This document shows, piece after piece, positions 10,305 through 22,100 of a stretch of DNA of 41,649 nucleotides. Under the pieces are notes generated by a model. The model was given only the letters and a program-made list of their open reading frames with translations. It had not been told where the DNA came from and searched no databases. A program made the position numbers and the translations under genes. Source of the DNA: Poronia punctata (Eukaryota; Ascomycota; Sordariomycetes; Xylariales; Xylariaceae). Every line of letters starts with the position of its first letter. Position 1 is the stretch's first letter. Location of the stretch: the NCBI GenBank assembly GCA_022579005.1, contig MU401739.1, forward strand, positions 1-41,649, read 5' to 3'.

Positions 10305-11570
10305 CTAGAGCAGGAGTGCGATGTGTAATACCAATATAATACCACAGTTCCTACACACACTGTCTGGCCATTACAATGCATGGTCCTCCTCCCGCACATT
10401 GACCGGCGTCGTACCTGCTTGCTCGAGGTAAACATTGAAATGCATTGTATTGAAAGCAAGATTATATTTTGAACAGAAGTATTGTATGTAGATCAGTATC
10501 AGTGACTCCACCTTTCAGTTCGACCTAGTCAAACAAGGCGTGCTAGTACCTAGCGTAGCTGTCAAAAGCGGGAGATGTCACCTCGCATGTATACAGTAAT
10601 TACCTAATTATGTGTGCCTCAGCCTCGGGTACTCGGCTAGGCCGGATCAACCTTGCCAGGTCATATAAGTAATAGTTCGTATTAGCAGGCCACGCTAGCT
10701 CAGGGCTTGTCGTCTGCCACGCCTAATGTAGATGAAACCGAAGTAAGCATGAACTCGGATCAGCCATTATGTCATCTGGACCAGCCAGTCCACATCAAAC
10801 GCATAGTCCAAGTTTGGATAAGGAACATCCTGGCAGAACATCCACAGCAACCGAAGTCTAGAACTACACTACATGTAGGTAGATCATTCTAATAGTGTGT
10901 AATATCGGCGCTTATCACACACGGGATGGGTGGACACAGACCGCGCGATTGACAGAAAAACTCTGACAATGAAACTAAAAGTGGGGAAGGTGCTGGTTAA
11001 TCTTATCCTCTCATGAAACTAAAAGTGGGGAAGGTGCTGGTTAATCTTATCCTCTCAGGACAGAGCAAGCTTAAAAAGGAGTTGCCTTGGCAAGGACGGG
11101 ATTTACCGAGGCGGAAGCACAGGACGGCACCGACGGGCTGGACAGGCTAAGTGCCTGCCGCAAGCTATTCCTTAAAAGGGATAGATTATGTACAACTGAC
11201 AAAGAGCAATGCCGGTCACCTAAGTAGTCACCAGTCTACCACCACATGTGAGAGTAACATTATTTAATTGTGATTAATTAATTGATGCCGGCATAGTAAA
11301 GATAAATACGCCATGTAATGTGCTAGTCAACTAAGATCACAATGAAAACAAATGTCTTGTACAGCCCAAACTACCTACTTACTTAGCAAGCACAAGAAAA
11401 AGGGCACAAATAAAAACAACTAAATACAACTCCAAATGCACGGCGGAGGGATAACTTGGAAGAAATAACTAGCGGTCCCCGTTGACTGCGATGGCCCACT
11501 AAATGAATTTGGCAACATGACGGGTCGCACCTCGTCCCTCCCAACTTTGGTATAATACCAACATGACACT
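10305..11570. other. Intergenic region between convergent dioxygenase and P450 genes
   Basis: About 1.27 kb containing the 3' ends of two convergent genes and a perfect 44-bp tandem duplication (listed separately). A 61-codon frame at 10707 shows nothing recognisable. A GC-richer stretch at 11060-11180 has no identifiable coding or RNA signature. Nothing else is supported. Confidence 0.4.
10969..11056. repeat. Perfect tandem duplication, 2 x 44 bp
   Basis: The 44-bp unit beginning atgaaactaaaagtgggg and ending ttatcctctc occurs twice head to tail (10969-11012, 11013-11056) without a single difference, so the duplication is recent. Confidence 0.97.
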
Positions 11571-13702
11571 TTAGGCAGCTGTTTGAGAGACACCAGGACG
11601 CGGTTTCATATTACCGTGAAAGAAACGGCCCTTGAAGTGCAGAGATACATAAACTTTCCAATCAAAATCCTCGAGACTAGAACTTAATCAGCAAAGCACG
11701 ACGGGGAGTGGTGAGGATAGAATGCTTACGTAGTATTTACCGGCTCAATCTCAAACTTGCGGAACGTGAGGGCGAGGACAATATATAGCTCCATGATTGA
11801 GATTCTAGCGTCAAGTTAGAAATTGTTGCAACAAATCATAGTTTAATGGAAGAGGGTGTTATGGGGATGGCAAGGACGTACTCTTTTCCGGGACACATTC
11901 TCTTCCCCTTCGAGAAGGGGACTAGCCACTTGTCCATTTCCGGCGGGCTGTTGTCCCAGCGGTGCGGATCGAATTTTTCCGGCTCGGGAAACACGTCGGG
12001 GTTCGTATGGCAATAAAGTGAAGACGTTGTGACCATAACCTGCTAAATTAATATTTCGGCTAGCTAATGGTATGGTGGCGTAACTCACATCGGGAGGAAC
12101 GTAGTGGCCATCAACCTCGGCTCCGGCAGCGGGGGTGAGTCGCGGAGGACCGACGATGATGCCGTGCATGAGACGTAAGCTTTCCTTGACCACGCCAGTC
12201 TGGTTTGCAGTTAGCTAGGGAAGCAGTGAATAGAACGTACACGTAGTTCAAAATGACTAACCAATACAGGAAGCTGACACAGTTCGGTATAGGTGGGAAT
12301 CGGGTCATCAGGATGCGGCCAAATTGCTTGCAGTTCACGGAAAAGCTCGTCCTGAAGGGCAGGATTCTGGCTGACACAGAAAGCCCCGTACGGTAGCATA
12401 TTGGCAAGGTTGATGACACCACCAAACATAGTTCCCATACACTCCGCAGTGAGCTGATCCATCGTGACCTTACCAGCCATGCGACTGAGAAGACTATCCC
12501 GCTGCCAATTGGGACCGACTGCAACATTATCTTGGACGAGCTTATAAATCGTCTAGATAATTGTGTGGAAATGTCAGCAAATAAGGCATTCGAAGAGAAT
12601 GTTGACGAGATTACTTACGCCAAACGACTCGATGTTTGCAGCCTCGCCCGGGAACAGGATTCGGCGAAGCGACTGAGGCAACTGGTTGGAGAATGATAGG
12701 GCGAGTGGAAAGTTGCGAAAGCACCAGGCCGTCCAGTCCATGACATCCCAGGTCGTGTGAACGAAGAGGGTGTCGAACGACTCGTCCTGCAGCCCGCGGA
12801 GATGGGGCGGCACATGATCAAAGACAAAATCCTGGATGATGTCGAGAGCTACAGCGCGGAATGCTCGAGCAATGTTGACGGGCTTCTTCGGATTGGCCGC
12901 TATCTTTCGCAGTAACAGCTCGCCCATGCGATTCGCCTGATAGCACGATTCAGCGCTGCAGAGCAGATGAAATTATTTTGCAAGTTGGGCCAGTCGTTAC
13001 TCACATTGTTAACAATCAGCTCCTCAAATTCCAGCGCCTTCTTCCGCGAGAATAAGTCGGCAACTGGCTTGAACCGTTCCTTGTGGGCAACCTCGTCCAC
13101 AAGACCGAACAGGGCGTCCGACTGGCCGAGATGGTCGTAAAAGTCCGAGGCCTTGGTCAACTTTGAGCCGATCTTGAAGATATCCTCGAACGCCTTCGGG
13201 TTGCGAAAATGAAGCTATAACAACACATTGTTGGGTCAGCCCGATCATCTCAACAGGAGCTTATTGACGCTTTCCCGGTTACTGACTGTATTCGGTGCAA
13301 TTCTGACGACGGGGCCTGATACAGTTAGCTCGAGATCGGTATGATCAACAACTCAAGACAGAAGAGTGATTCGCATCTTTGGGAGAAAGTCTAACCATAT
13401 TGCTCGTGTAGTTTCGTGGCTTGTGCAACATGTTCGCCATCACGGATCATCTGGTAGTAAACACGATATAAAGTGGTCGCGGCAGCCACTTTCGGCCCCG
13501 GATACTTGCTCAGAGGATGAAAGTAAAGACGATAAATAATAATCGACGCTCGATAGACCACGAAACCTAAAGCAAAGGTCAATAGCAGCTGAGAGATGGA
13601 CACATCTCCATCTTGTAGCCTTTTCGTCGTATCATTCAACATTTCTTGTATGCGAGCTCGGCCCAAGGATATGAGCTCAGGAGATTGGCTGTACAAACTC
13701 AT
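11571..13702 (-). CDS. Cytochrome P450 monooxygenase, 534 aa
   Basis: Nine exons: 13702-13396, 13315-13287, 13214-13005, 12936-12619, 12552-12262, 12199-12089, 12039-11882, 11804-11730 and 11676-11571. Phases agree throughout and give 534 aa, a normal length. The N terminus has a membrane anchor ([22 protein letters not shown]) followed by the hinge [10 protein letters not shown], so it is an ER microsomal enzyme. Diagnostic motifs: K-helix ESLR (Glu391, Arg394), FDPHRW (PERF-type) and heme loop [10 protein letters not shown] with Cys471. The I-helix is odd: it reads GGVINLAN (332-339) where the usual form is (A/G)Gx(D/E)T(T/S), so both members of the oxygen-activating acid-alcohol pair are replaced. 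The protein resembles the CYP58/trichodiene-oxygenase-like group of fungal secondary-metabolism P450s. It is probably a tailoring enzyme for the neighbouring cluster. Confidence 0.93.
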
Positions 13703-15001
13703 GACTATGTCTTGCGCATCAGTGGTAAAAGTATGAAGATTACTTGGGAATTACTCAAAAGATAGGAACAGAGGAGGTGGTTGTAGGGAAAGATCATGGA
13801 GTTGTGTCAAGTCGGTATCGACATGGCAAACATAACCAGCCTCGTAAATGGCATATATTTGTTCGCATCCCACAATACAGGTCATCTTTTCTTTTGCATT
13901 GTGCGACATGTGGGGCCTAAAAGTCGCTGGTGACACCTCACTCGATGTGTTCTAGCTTATGTAGGTACCTACTTGACAGTTCCTGGCTGCTGCCTTGGCA
14001 AACAGGGGTCCCGGTAGCGTGGATATGCTTCTTTAGGTACTACACATGTGTGGCTGAAGTACGTGTCGCTACTCTGGTCGCTGCTAGTCTGTTATTGGTA
14101 ACAGTGCAGGTTGCGCCGACAGTGACTACGGTAATGACGGTGATGATTTCAGAACAGTGTGAAATAGCCAGTTCATAGCATCAATAATAGAAAAAAGAAA
14201 ACAATTTATGGATACTTTAGCACGGACCTACTTGTCCATCCGATAATGCAATGTATGTGGTAACAGCAGTGGCAGTAGTAAGATATGCATGGGGACATTG
14301 CGGGATACACCGTAACCGCCATCATCGGGCTCCGGTACGGCCCCGTCCTTTCGGCTTTTCCTAGAGCGGCTCAATTGTACCTCTAAACATTTACGGATAT
14401 TTCGGCACCAACGTATGTAGGTCCATTGCCTTGCCCCCAACAAGATCTTGCAAATGCAGCCTGGAGTCGATCTCGATGGTTGTCTTTGATTGATGCCCGA
14501 ATAGAATAGCGCTAGAATAGAAGAGGATTGCACCACCAGTGAGCAAGCTGAATGTAAAATAGGTGACATGTGCCCAGAGCCCAAAATGGAAGCGGCAGTG
14601 GGATGTGTGGGGAGCGTCTTGTTTGTGACGAGCTGAATGTCCAAATCAGTCCTCAAAAAATCTCATTACCCCTGGTGTAGATCTGCCTAGTGTGCATTAG
14701 CGTACATAGTTTATCTTTATTCAGCGCTATACTTCAATCTATGTGTCACCACCATGTTCAGCTAGCCCCATTGTGCCTAAGGTAGCTACCGCGACATCCC
14801 TTTCCAGCTGGTAAGACAGGGGTAGCTTTCTTGGTAACACGGCAGGCACGGTTTGTATTGTCGGTGATCAAGCTCTGTACCTTGTAACTGAATCACGATG
14901 TCTTCCACTGTTTCAAGTCCTGGCTCCTGGCTCCTCCAATTGCACCCGAGACCATTTATAGTAAGGTAGAAAAGCCGAGCTAATTAATTGGGTCCGGCAA
15001 A
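13703..15001. other. Intergenic region upstream of the P450
   Basis: 1.3 kb that should contain the P450 promoter at its left end. Open frames at 13930 (+) and 14228 (-) have no recognisable domains and no homologous feel. I see no gene, tRNA or repeat that I can support. Confidence 0.4.
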
Positions 15002-15009
15002 TAGGTAGG

Positions 15010-15519
15010 CAGGGTTGTAAATTAGTAATACTAATGTAGTAATTGCCTATACTAATACTATATGTAGTTAGTAATAGTTTGTACTAATACTACATAGGTT
15101 AGTAAATGCCTATACTAATACTATATATAGTAATACTACTATAATATATAGTATTATTACAATTACTATAAAAATACTATTTTTATAGTATAAAGATAAT
15201 ATAAAATAAATGTGCACTATATAGCACAGTATATTATATAGTATTAATTGTTTTATATAGTATATATAAATTAAAAAAATTAAAAACATTAAAAAAAAAT
15301 TAAAAAAAAATTAAAAAAAATTAAAAAAAATTAAAGTATAGTAATTTTATAGTAATTTTAGTAATTAGAAAAATTACTACAAAATTACTACACTTTTTAT
15401 AGTATAGTAATTGCCTATACTAATACTACATTAGTAATAAGATTTTGTTACTACACCGTTACTACATGTAGTAATACTACATGTAGTACCAATTACTACA
15501 TACTAATTTAACAACCCTG
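15010..15519. mobile_element. hAT-type MITE, 510 bp, with 8-bp target duplication
   Basis: The ends are inverted repeats: left cagggttgt-aaattagta, right the reverse complement cagggttgttaaattagta. CAGGG...CCCTG is a usual terminus of hAT elements. Directly outside are identical 8-bp copies of taggtagg (15002-15009 and 15520-15527), the target-site length of hAT transposases. The interior is very AT-rich with many short palindromes of TAGTA/TACTA and a run of AAAAATT repeats (about 15270-15330). It has no coding capacity, so it is non-autonomous. Confidence 0.82.
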
Positions 15520-15527
15520 TAGGTAGG

Positions 15528-15936
15528 CAACGTATTTAGGTTGTTTGTTAGCAATACATACAGGATACATGTACGAGTAGGTTTTATCTAACAGATTATA
15601 GAAACGACCCAGGTATGGGTCATTATGTAGCTACTTACCTAGCAAACAAAGTGCAGCTCAATACTAGGTAGCGACCTATAGGGTCACCTACATATGACTA
15701 TTATGGTAGGTACCTTCCATTCGGATTCTCCCACTGGGATACCTTTAAATATATCATCCAAGATTTACAGATCTGCAATGATCACCATATCTGTATAAAC
15801 CCGATAAGTTTACATCTTGCTAAGAGTACTGCGACGTAATTCGAGTGCAGCCCAGTTAGCTCATGGGGCCCTACAACCAAGGGCAAAGGGGGTCAACCAA
15901 CAACCCGGATTTCACCCCACGGGTAGTAGGTAGTGT
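15528..15936. other. Intergenic region downstream of the M28 gene
   Basis: About 400 bp between the MITE and the stop codon of the M28 gene. It contains several TAGGTA/TACCTA-type short repeats that are common in this genome's non-coding DNA. No gene seen. Confidence 0.4.
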
Positions 15937-18240
15937 TCACAGTTCAGCCCAAAGTCGTTGATGGTCCTCCAGCAGATGTGTCGCATCATCTATACGCTGG
16001 GTAATGATGTCTCTCCATCTCTAGTTTCCGGTTAGCATTTACGTCATGGAGAGATATGCAAGCAAAAGTGGAAGAACTAGAAGCTATTCTCTCACCTGAG
16101 CATTGGTCCAATTCCCAGAAGCCAAATTTTGGCGCAGTCCCGGCATCGGCGGTGCTTCATTATGCCATGCCGAAGGGCCATACATGACATGATGCAGAGA
16201 TGTATTGTCGTCAAACCCCGGTTTGTAGAAAAACTTTCGCTCAAAGTCCATGTAAACCTTGTTTGCTTCACGTACTGCCGCATCCCGGGGGCTGCTCCAC
16301 CAAATTTTCCACCAAGGCTTGGCGATCGACGTCGTCAGCGCCTCCGCATATTCATCGAAGCGCGTCGCTGCCCGTGCTAGCCGCTCAACTGCATTAGACA
16401 GCGGAGATAGGTCAACACCCGCCGACCACTCATCGTTTCGGCCCATCTCGTCTACCCATCCCTGTATAGCTGCTGCATAGTCCGTGACGCTCATGTCCAA
16501 TACTTCCGATTGCGCCAGATTCGCAACCATGAGAGACCATAGCTTCGCGGTGGTGACATGATGTTTCCATTCGGGATCGCCGACTTGATCCATCCATTCA
16601 AACGTATCGAAACCAGTGTGATATGGGAAAACACCATCGCCTAGACCGGGGACGAACTGGAAATCAACCGTAGACACGCAAGGGAGGCCTTGGAATCGAA
16701 TCGCGTCACCGCCACCCGCAGTGCCGATCATTCCTCCCCAGACATCAAGCACGGATTGGCCGGGGACAGTCTGATTTGGTGACATCACCTGGTCCGCCGC
16801 AGACCGCACCACCTTGTAGAGAAGCGGGCTGCCCTTCGCACGGAACACGGGCCCCGAAGCACCCACGACCACGTTGAGGTAGGCAACAGCGGAGCCCGTA
16901 AGCCATTCCAGGTTCTCCCGAATCCAATGCAGAGACCCGATTTGACCAAACTCCTCGCCCTCCCAGCTTGCGAAGATGATAGTGCGATGCGGTCGCCAAC
17001 CATTTCGCAACGCGACACCAAAGCTTCGCACGACCTCGTTCAACGCCGCAGATCCGCTATTAGGGTCCCCAGCGCCGGGTCCCCAAGCATCGCGGTGATT
17101 GCCGGCTATGACGATCTCGTTGGCAGCCGTCGTACCAGGGATTGTAGCTATTACGTTGTGAATGGAGCCCTTGCGCAGAGTTCCTTGGTTGAGTAGATGA
17201 ATCGAGGTATCGGGAGGAGACGGCCCGACGTTGTAATCTACGCCATACAAGCCGAGCGCTCCGCCGTGCCAGCGGTCACTCATGTCGGTGGCTAAAGGCC
17301 CATGCGTGTTCAGCGCCTTCAAAAGGTGAATGGCATCGGCGGGCGATACGGGCAAGCAAGGAATCCTGGGGAGCCAACCATCATTGAGATCCTCTGAACA
17401 CGATCGGTGTAAGTAGGTACCTTAGGTAGCACACGGTATAGATGGAACGTAAGTGAGAAGGAAGCACCTACCGATATTACCCAACGTCCCCCTTTCGATT
17501 CCCGTAAGGGGCCGTGCCATCCCGGCCGGAAACGGCGTGAAACCGTTTGATTCTGTGACTGGACCATCGTTCTGAGGGTCGACGTAGAGTACCACGCCTG
17601 CTAAGCCTCGACGCTCGGCATTTGCGACTTGGACGCCACGGAAGATCTCTAAACCGCGCGCGTGCAAGTAGGGTGACGCGTTAGTCGACTTGATGATGGC
17701 GATTTTCCCAGCCAGGGAAACATTCAACCGCTCGAGCTCATCATAGTCCTCGTCGGCGCCAAAGTTGCAAAACACATACGGTGCAGTGATGTTTCCATCC
17801 GCAGAGAATCCGTAGTACGCAGGCACAAAACCATCCTCCTCGGTCGCATTACCATCTACTAGGGGTGCTTCATAGAGGACATGTTGATCTCGGACGAGCG
17901 CAAGGCGTGGCCGGTCCTTCGGCATTGGTAAATCGGTGTCGTAACCCACAATGCGGACATCGTCAATACCAAACTCCTTCCATCTGGCCTCGGTCCATTC
18001 CGCATGCTGGAGACCCTGCCCAGGAAGATGCGAACCGGTTGTGGTGTAGTAGGCACTCCAATTGCGTGCATGGTCGCTCGAGGGCACGGAAAGAAGAGTT
18101 CGCTGTAGCTCCGAAGTGTTGTCGTCGGAGGTCCATTGTCGGCTGAGAAGCCAAATTAAGCCGATAACGAGCAACCAAGGACCGGTCTTATGGCCGGTCA
18201 ACGTTGATCGTTGGCGGGAGGCCGCCGGCTTCAGAATCAT
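15937..18240 (-). CDS. M28 peptidase, glutamate carboxypeptidase II / Vps70-like, 716 aa, with one zinc ligand lost
   Basis: Three exons: 18240-17472, 17393-16096 and 16020-15937 (716 aa, close to the 700-750 usual for the family). A short basic tail then one membrane helix (WLLVIGLIWLL, about 22-32) make it a type II membrane protein with the catalytic part outside or in the vacuole lumen. Order: protease-associated domain (about 110-255), M28 core (about 330-560), dimerisation domain at the end. Visible site residues: His356 and Asp366 in GNHRDAW...GAGDPNSG, Glu403 (general base) and Glu404 in EGEEFG, His515 in YHTGFD. The Asp that follows AYLNV in the family (Asp453 of human GCPII) is Val432 here (GTC at 16869-16867). 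The rest looks well conserved, with no stop or frameshift. It may be inactive or altered. Confidence 0.9.
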
Positions 18241-18600
18241 ATTGTTGCTAGATGATTAATTATATCAAAGGGTACGATGTACCTGTAACCTGCGGAAACA
18301 AAGTGTCATGTAAGCAGGTTTGGCCACGGCTGCCCTGGCCCCTGGAGTCAGGACAGTGCGCTGGGAAATAAATAAATGTGACAATGATGATTATGTCAGC
18401 GCGTGTGCAAAAAGAAAGAGCACTGTGCAGGTTAGTTGGCCCGGGACGGTGCGACCAGATCTGAGATACCTAAGCGGGAAATGAATAAATGGACCCATCC
18501 CAGATTCATATCATTCGCTCGCTTTCTCATTCCTCCTTTACGAAGACTCTTCCAAGGCCGGTTACAACTTACCTGTTCCTCTCACGACCTCACATTCAAG
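18241..18600. promoter_or_regulatory. Divergent promoter region between the M28 gene and the split MFS gene
   Basis: 360 bp between start codons of genes on opposite strands. No named motif is visible. The in-frame ATG at 18436 is less likely to be the MFS start than the one at 18601, since the added residues have no transporter character. Confidence 0.4.
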
Positions 18601-19016
18601 ATGGCGTCCGGTTTTCTTATCCTGACTGCCATCAGCATCGCTTTCTTCAGTGAGGCTTTCATCTATGGCATCGCTGTCCCTATCCTCCCTTTCATGCTCC
18701 GTGAGAGGGCAGGATCTCCCGATGACCTGCAATGGTACTGCTCACTGCTCTTGACTGCTTATTCCGCCGCTTCCCTCGTCTTCGCCCCCCTGGCCGGCTT
18801 CGTCACTGATAAAATCGCCTTGCGGAGAGTTCCTTTCCTTGCAGCGCTTCTTCTAATGCTCATAGTAAGACTCGACATATGCCTTGTTTTCCAACGGGAA
18901 CTAGAACCCGGAGAGAAAAAAAAAGCAAGTGATTGCGGAACAGCTAATATCTCTCGTACCAGTCCGTCGCGCTATTCTTCAGCGCCCAATCCATCTGGCC
19001 GCTTTTTTTGACTAGA

Positions 19017-19021
19017 TGCCT
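19017..19021. repeat. Target-site duplication, left copy (tgcct)
   Basis: The five bases before the 5' LTR are repeated exactly after the 3' LTR. A 5-bp duplication is usual for Ty3/Gypsy integration. Confidence 0.88.
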
Positions 19022-19181
19022 TGTCACGGTTCCGGTCTCGGTGCTTACGTGTACAGGCCAAGTTTACACCAAAACGCTTATATAAGTAGATATAGGAAAC
19101 CTTTGCTTTTTAAAGAAACCTTCTTTTTTTGTATAATAATAATAAGTTATTATAAACCTTCTAGCAATATAAACTATAATA
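19022..19181 (+). repeat. 5' LTR of the Gypsy element (160 bp)
   Basis: Starts TGTCACGG and ends CTATAATA. It aligns without gaps to 26364-26523. Differences between the two are C/T or G/A, as expected from RIP. The primer-binding site after it is too degraded to read. Confidence 0.9.
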
Positions 19182-22100
19182 GTTTATTATACTTTAAAAA
19201 ATCTTTATTAATTACTATTAATAAAACTTTTAGCTAAATATATTTACTATACTATACTTATAATAGATTGTTATAAACTTGCTACTAAAACAACTTGTAC
19301 TTTATACCTATATTATTACCTACTAAGTAAAACTTATAATATACTAATATAGAGCTAAAAAACTACTTGCTTATTAATACTGCTATAATATTACTACGCT
19401 TACTTTAGTATATACTTTAAAAGCATACTATAAACTTTAAATTTAGCAATACTTTGTTTTGCTAACTAACTTTTTTTTTTTTGCTTTAGCCTTAGCTTAA
19501 TAGCATTAGCGCAATTTTAGCTTTTTTTTTAGCCCTTTAGCAAACTATTTATAAGCTTAATACTAACTATTACGTTTTTATTAACTACTTTAATTATAGT
19601 AAACTAGCTAGTAAAAAGCTATTAAAAATTTTATAGCTTATTAATAATATTGTAGCAAGCAGGTTTTAATAAGTTATTAAATTATAATAATAAGCAAGCT
19701 TAAATAATAAATAACTTAAATAGCTTTAGTAACGCGTAAATAAATTAAAAGTAGCAAATTAGCAACTTTACTTTAAAAGATAATAGCTAAAAAAAAAACA
19801 TACTAAGCTTTAAAATAATTTTACTATTGCTAAAAAATAGTATTAAAATACTATTAGTAAAAAAAATACTATTACTACTTAGCTAAAACAAGCAGTATAG
19901 CAACGTAATAAAGCATAATAAAATAATATACAGCTTTAAGCTAAAATAGCAACGTTATAAGGCTAGCTTAGCGCTGCTTTATAAAAACTTGCTTTAGCTT
20001 TACTACTTAGCATACTTATAGCTTTTAACCTTATTGCTTTTATGTTTTAAGTTATATTTTTTTTTAGCGCTACTATTTTGCTTATATATTTTATATATAA
20101 AAAACTACTATGTAACTAAATTAGCAGCCCTTTTTCTTTTAATAAATTAAAAAAAGATAATAAAAAGTAATAAAAAAATATATTAACTAGCGCAGCTAAC
20201 TTAAACTTAAATTTACTTTAAATAAAAACTATTACTTAATATTAGCAAATAAAATCTTATTTATTTACTTTAGCTTTTTTAGTGCAGCGTTTATGCAAGT
20301 TTAATTATAAGTTAAACAAGTATTAAGCAACCTTTTTAATAACTTTAAGTAGCTTGCTAGCTAGAAAGATTATAACAATATGCTAGTAAACCTAAATACG
20401 TTTTACGTTATTATTAACGTTTACTTAAAAGCTATTTAAAAGTTTAAAAAATTAAAGCAAAGTAATGCTTTATTTGCTAGCTTTATTTTTACTTTTGTTT
20501 AACTTGCTAATAAAAGCTAATATACTTTTTTATAACAAGTTAAACAGCTTTAAGCTAAAGTTAATAAAAAACTTTAAAACGCTTTTGTTTTATAAACAAG
20601 TTGCTTTAAACCTAATAATATTATAGCTTAAATAAACTTTTTATAATAGCTTTTAAACAATATTGCTAACTAGGATTTTTGCTTAAACTATTGCACTTTA
20701 ATATATAACTTTACTTTATTAACTAATAATTATATTTAAAAAAACCTTATAAACTTAAGTAAGCTTATAATAATAAGACCTTAAAGCTTTTTTATAGCTA
20801 AAAAAAAAAAAAAGCGCAAATAATTTAGGCTTTGCTAATATTATAGTTAGCTAAAATACTTAGCTATATTTTATAAATTGTTAAAAGCTAAGAAATTATA
20901 AAAGAAAACAAAAAAGTTAATACTAACTACTTAGATTAAGTTAAAAAAAAAGTAGCTTTTAGCTTAAGCTGTAGCTAAAAGCGTTATGTAAAGTTTTAAA
21001 AAACTAAAAAAAATTACTTATATATATAGTTTATAAAGCTTAATATATTTTTTAGCTTTAATGCTTATATATTTAATAATAATAATATTTTAATTTTATA
21101 TTAAACTTTTATTAACTTAGGCTATTTTTTTTATAGTTTTATTAATACTTTATTTATATAAACTTATAACCTTACTTTTTATACTACTGCTTACTTTTAT
21201 ACTTTTTGCTTTGCTAATAGTATAATAGCTAAAAAGGTTACTTAGTATTGCACTATTTAGTACTAGCTTAAAAAGTATATTAAAAATTTAAAACTATATA
21301 CCTAGCTATTAAGCAATACTAATGTTATTTTAAGACTTTTTTAGCTATGCTAATATAACTTAGTTATTAACTAGCAAAAAAGCACTTTTATAATTAAAGA
21401 TAATATAGTAATAAAAAAGCAGACTAAAGCTAACTTAACGCTATAATAATAAAATATTGCTAAACTTAGCTTTAAAATACTTTAAATTTTAGTTTTTTTT
21501 ATTAATACTGCTGCCTTTTTTTTAATAGCAAAATAAAAAGGCACTACTATTAATTTAATGCTGTTTGCTAAGTTTATAGCTATTATAAACGCTTTTTGCT
21601 AAATTTTAAATAATAGCGTAGCTGCTAACTACTGCTTAGTAAAGCGCTTTGCTTTTAATATATTATTAGTGCTTTTGCGTAGACTGCTTACTAGCAAAGA
21701 TATTTTAAAACTTTAGTCTTTTTTACTTAAGCTTAAGGCATATTATAACTAAGTATAAAAAGCGCTTTTTTTATAGTAAATAGCTAATAAAAATATTAAC
21801 AAATTTTTTAAACGCAAAAACCTTTTTATAAAGAAAAAAGTATTTGCTAAGCTATTAGCTAAGTATTATAACTTACTTAACGCTTTTTTGCTATAAAACA
21901 TAAAAACCTTTTTTTTTTACCGGCTTTATAACTACAAAATTAACTTTGTTTTTAAAAAAAAACCTTTTAGCGCTATAGCGCAACTTATATTTTTTTAAAA
22001 GTTATTAGTAGTTTAAAAGTACTTAGATAATTACTTAGTAAAAGGGTTTATATACGCTAGCTTTTTATTAGCGGCTACCTTTATTTTTTTAGCTAAAAAG

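Noticed and set aside
10690..10760. TAGCTCAGG, similar to a tRNA A box
   Set aside because: No T-arm (GGTTCRANNCC) and no acceptor-stem pairing at the right distance.
13930..14178. 82-codon plus-strand frame with hydrophobic stretches
   Set aside because: No family resemblance, biased composition, and it lies in the P450 upstream region.
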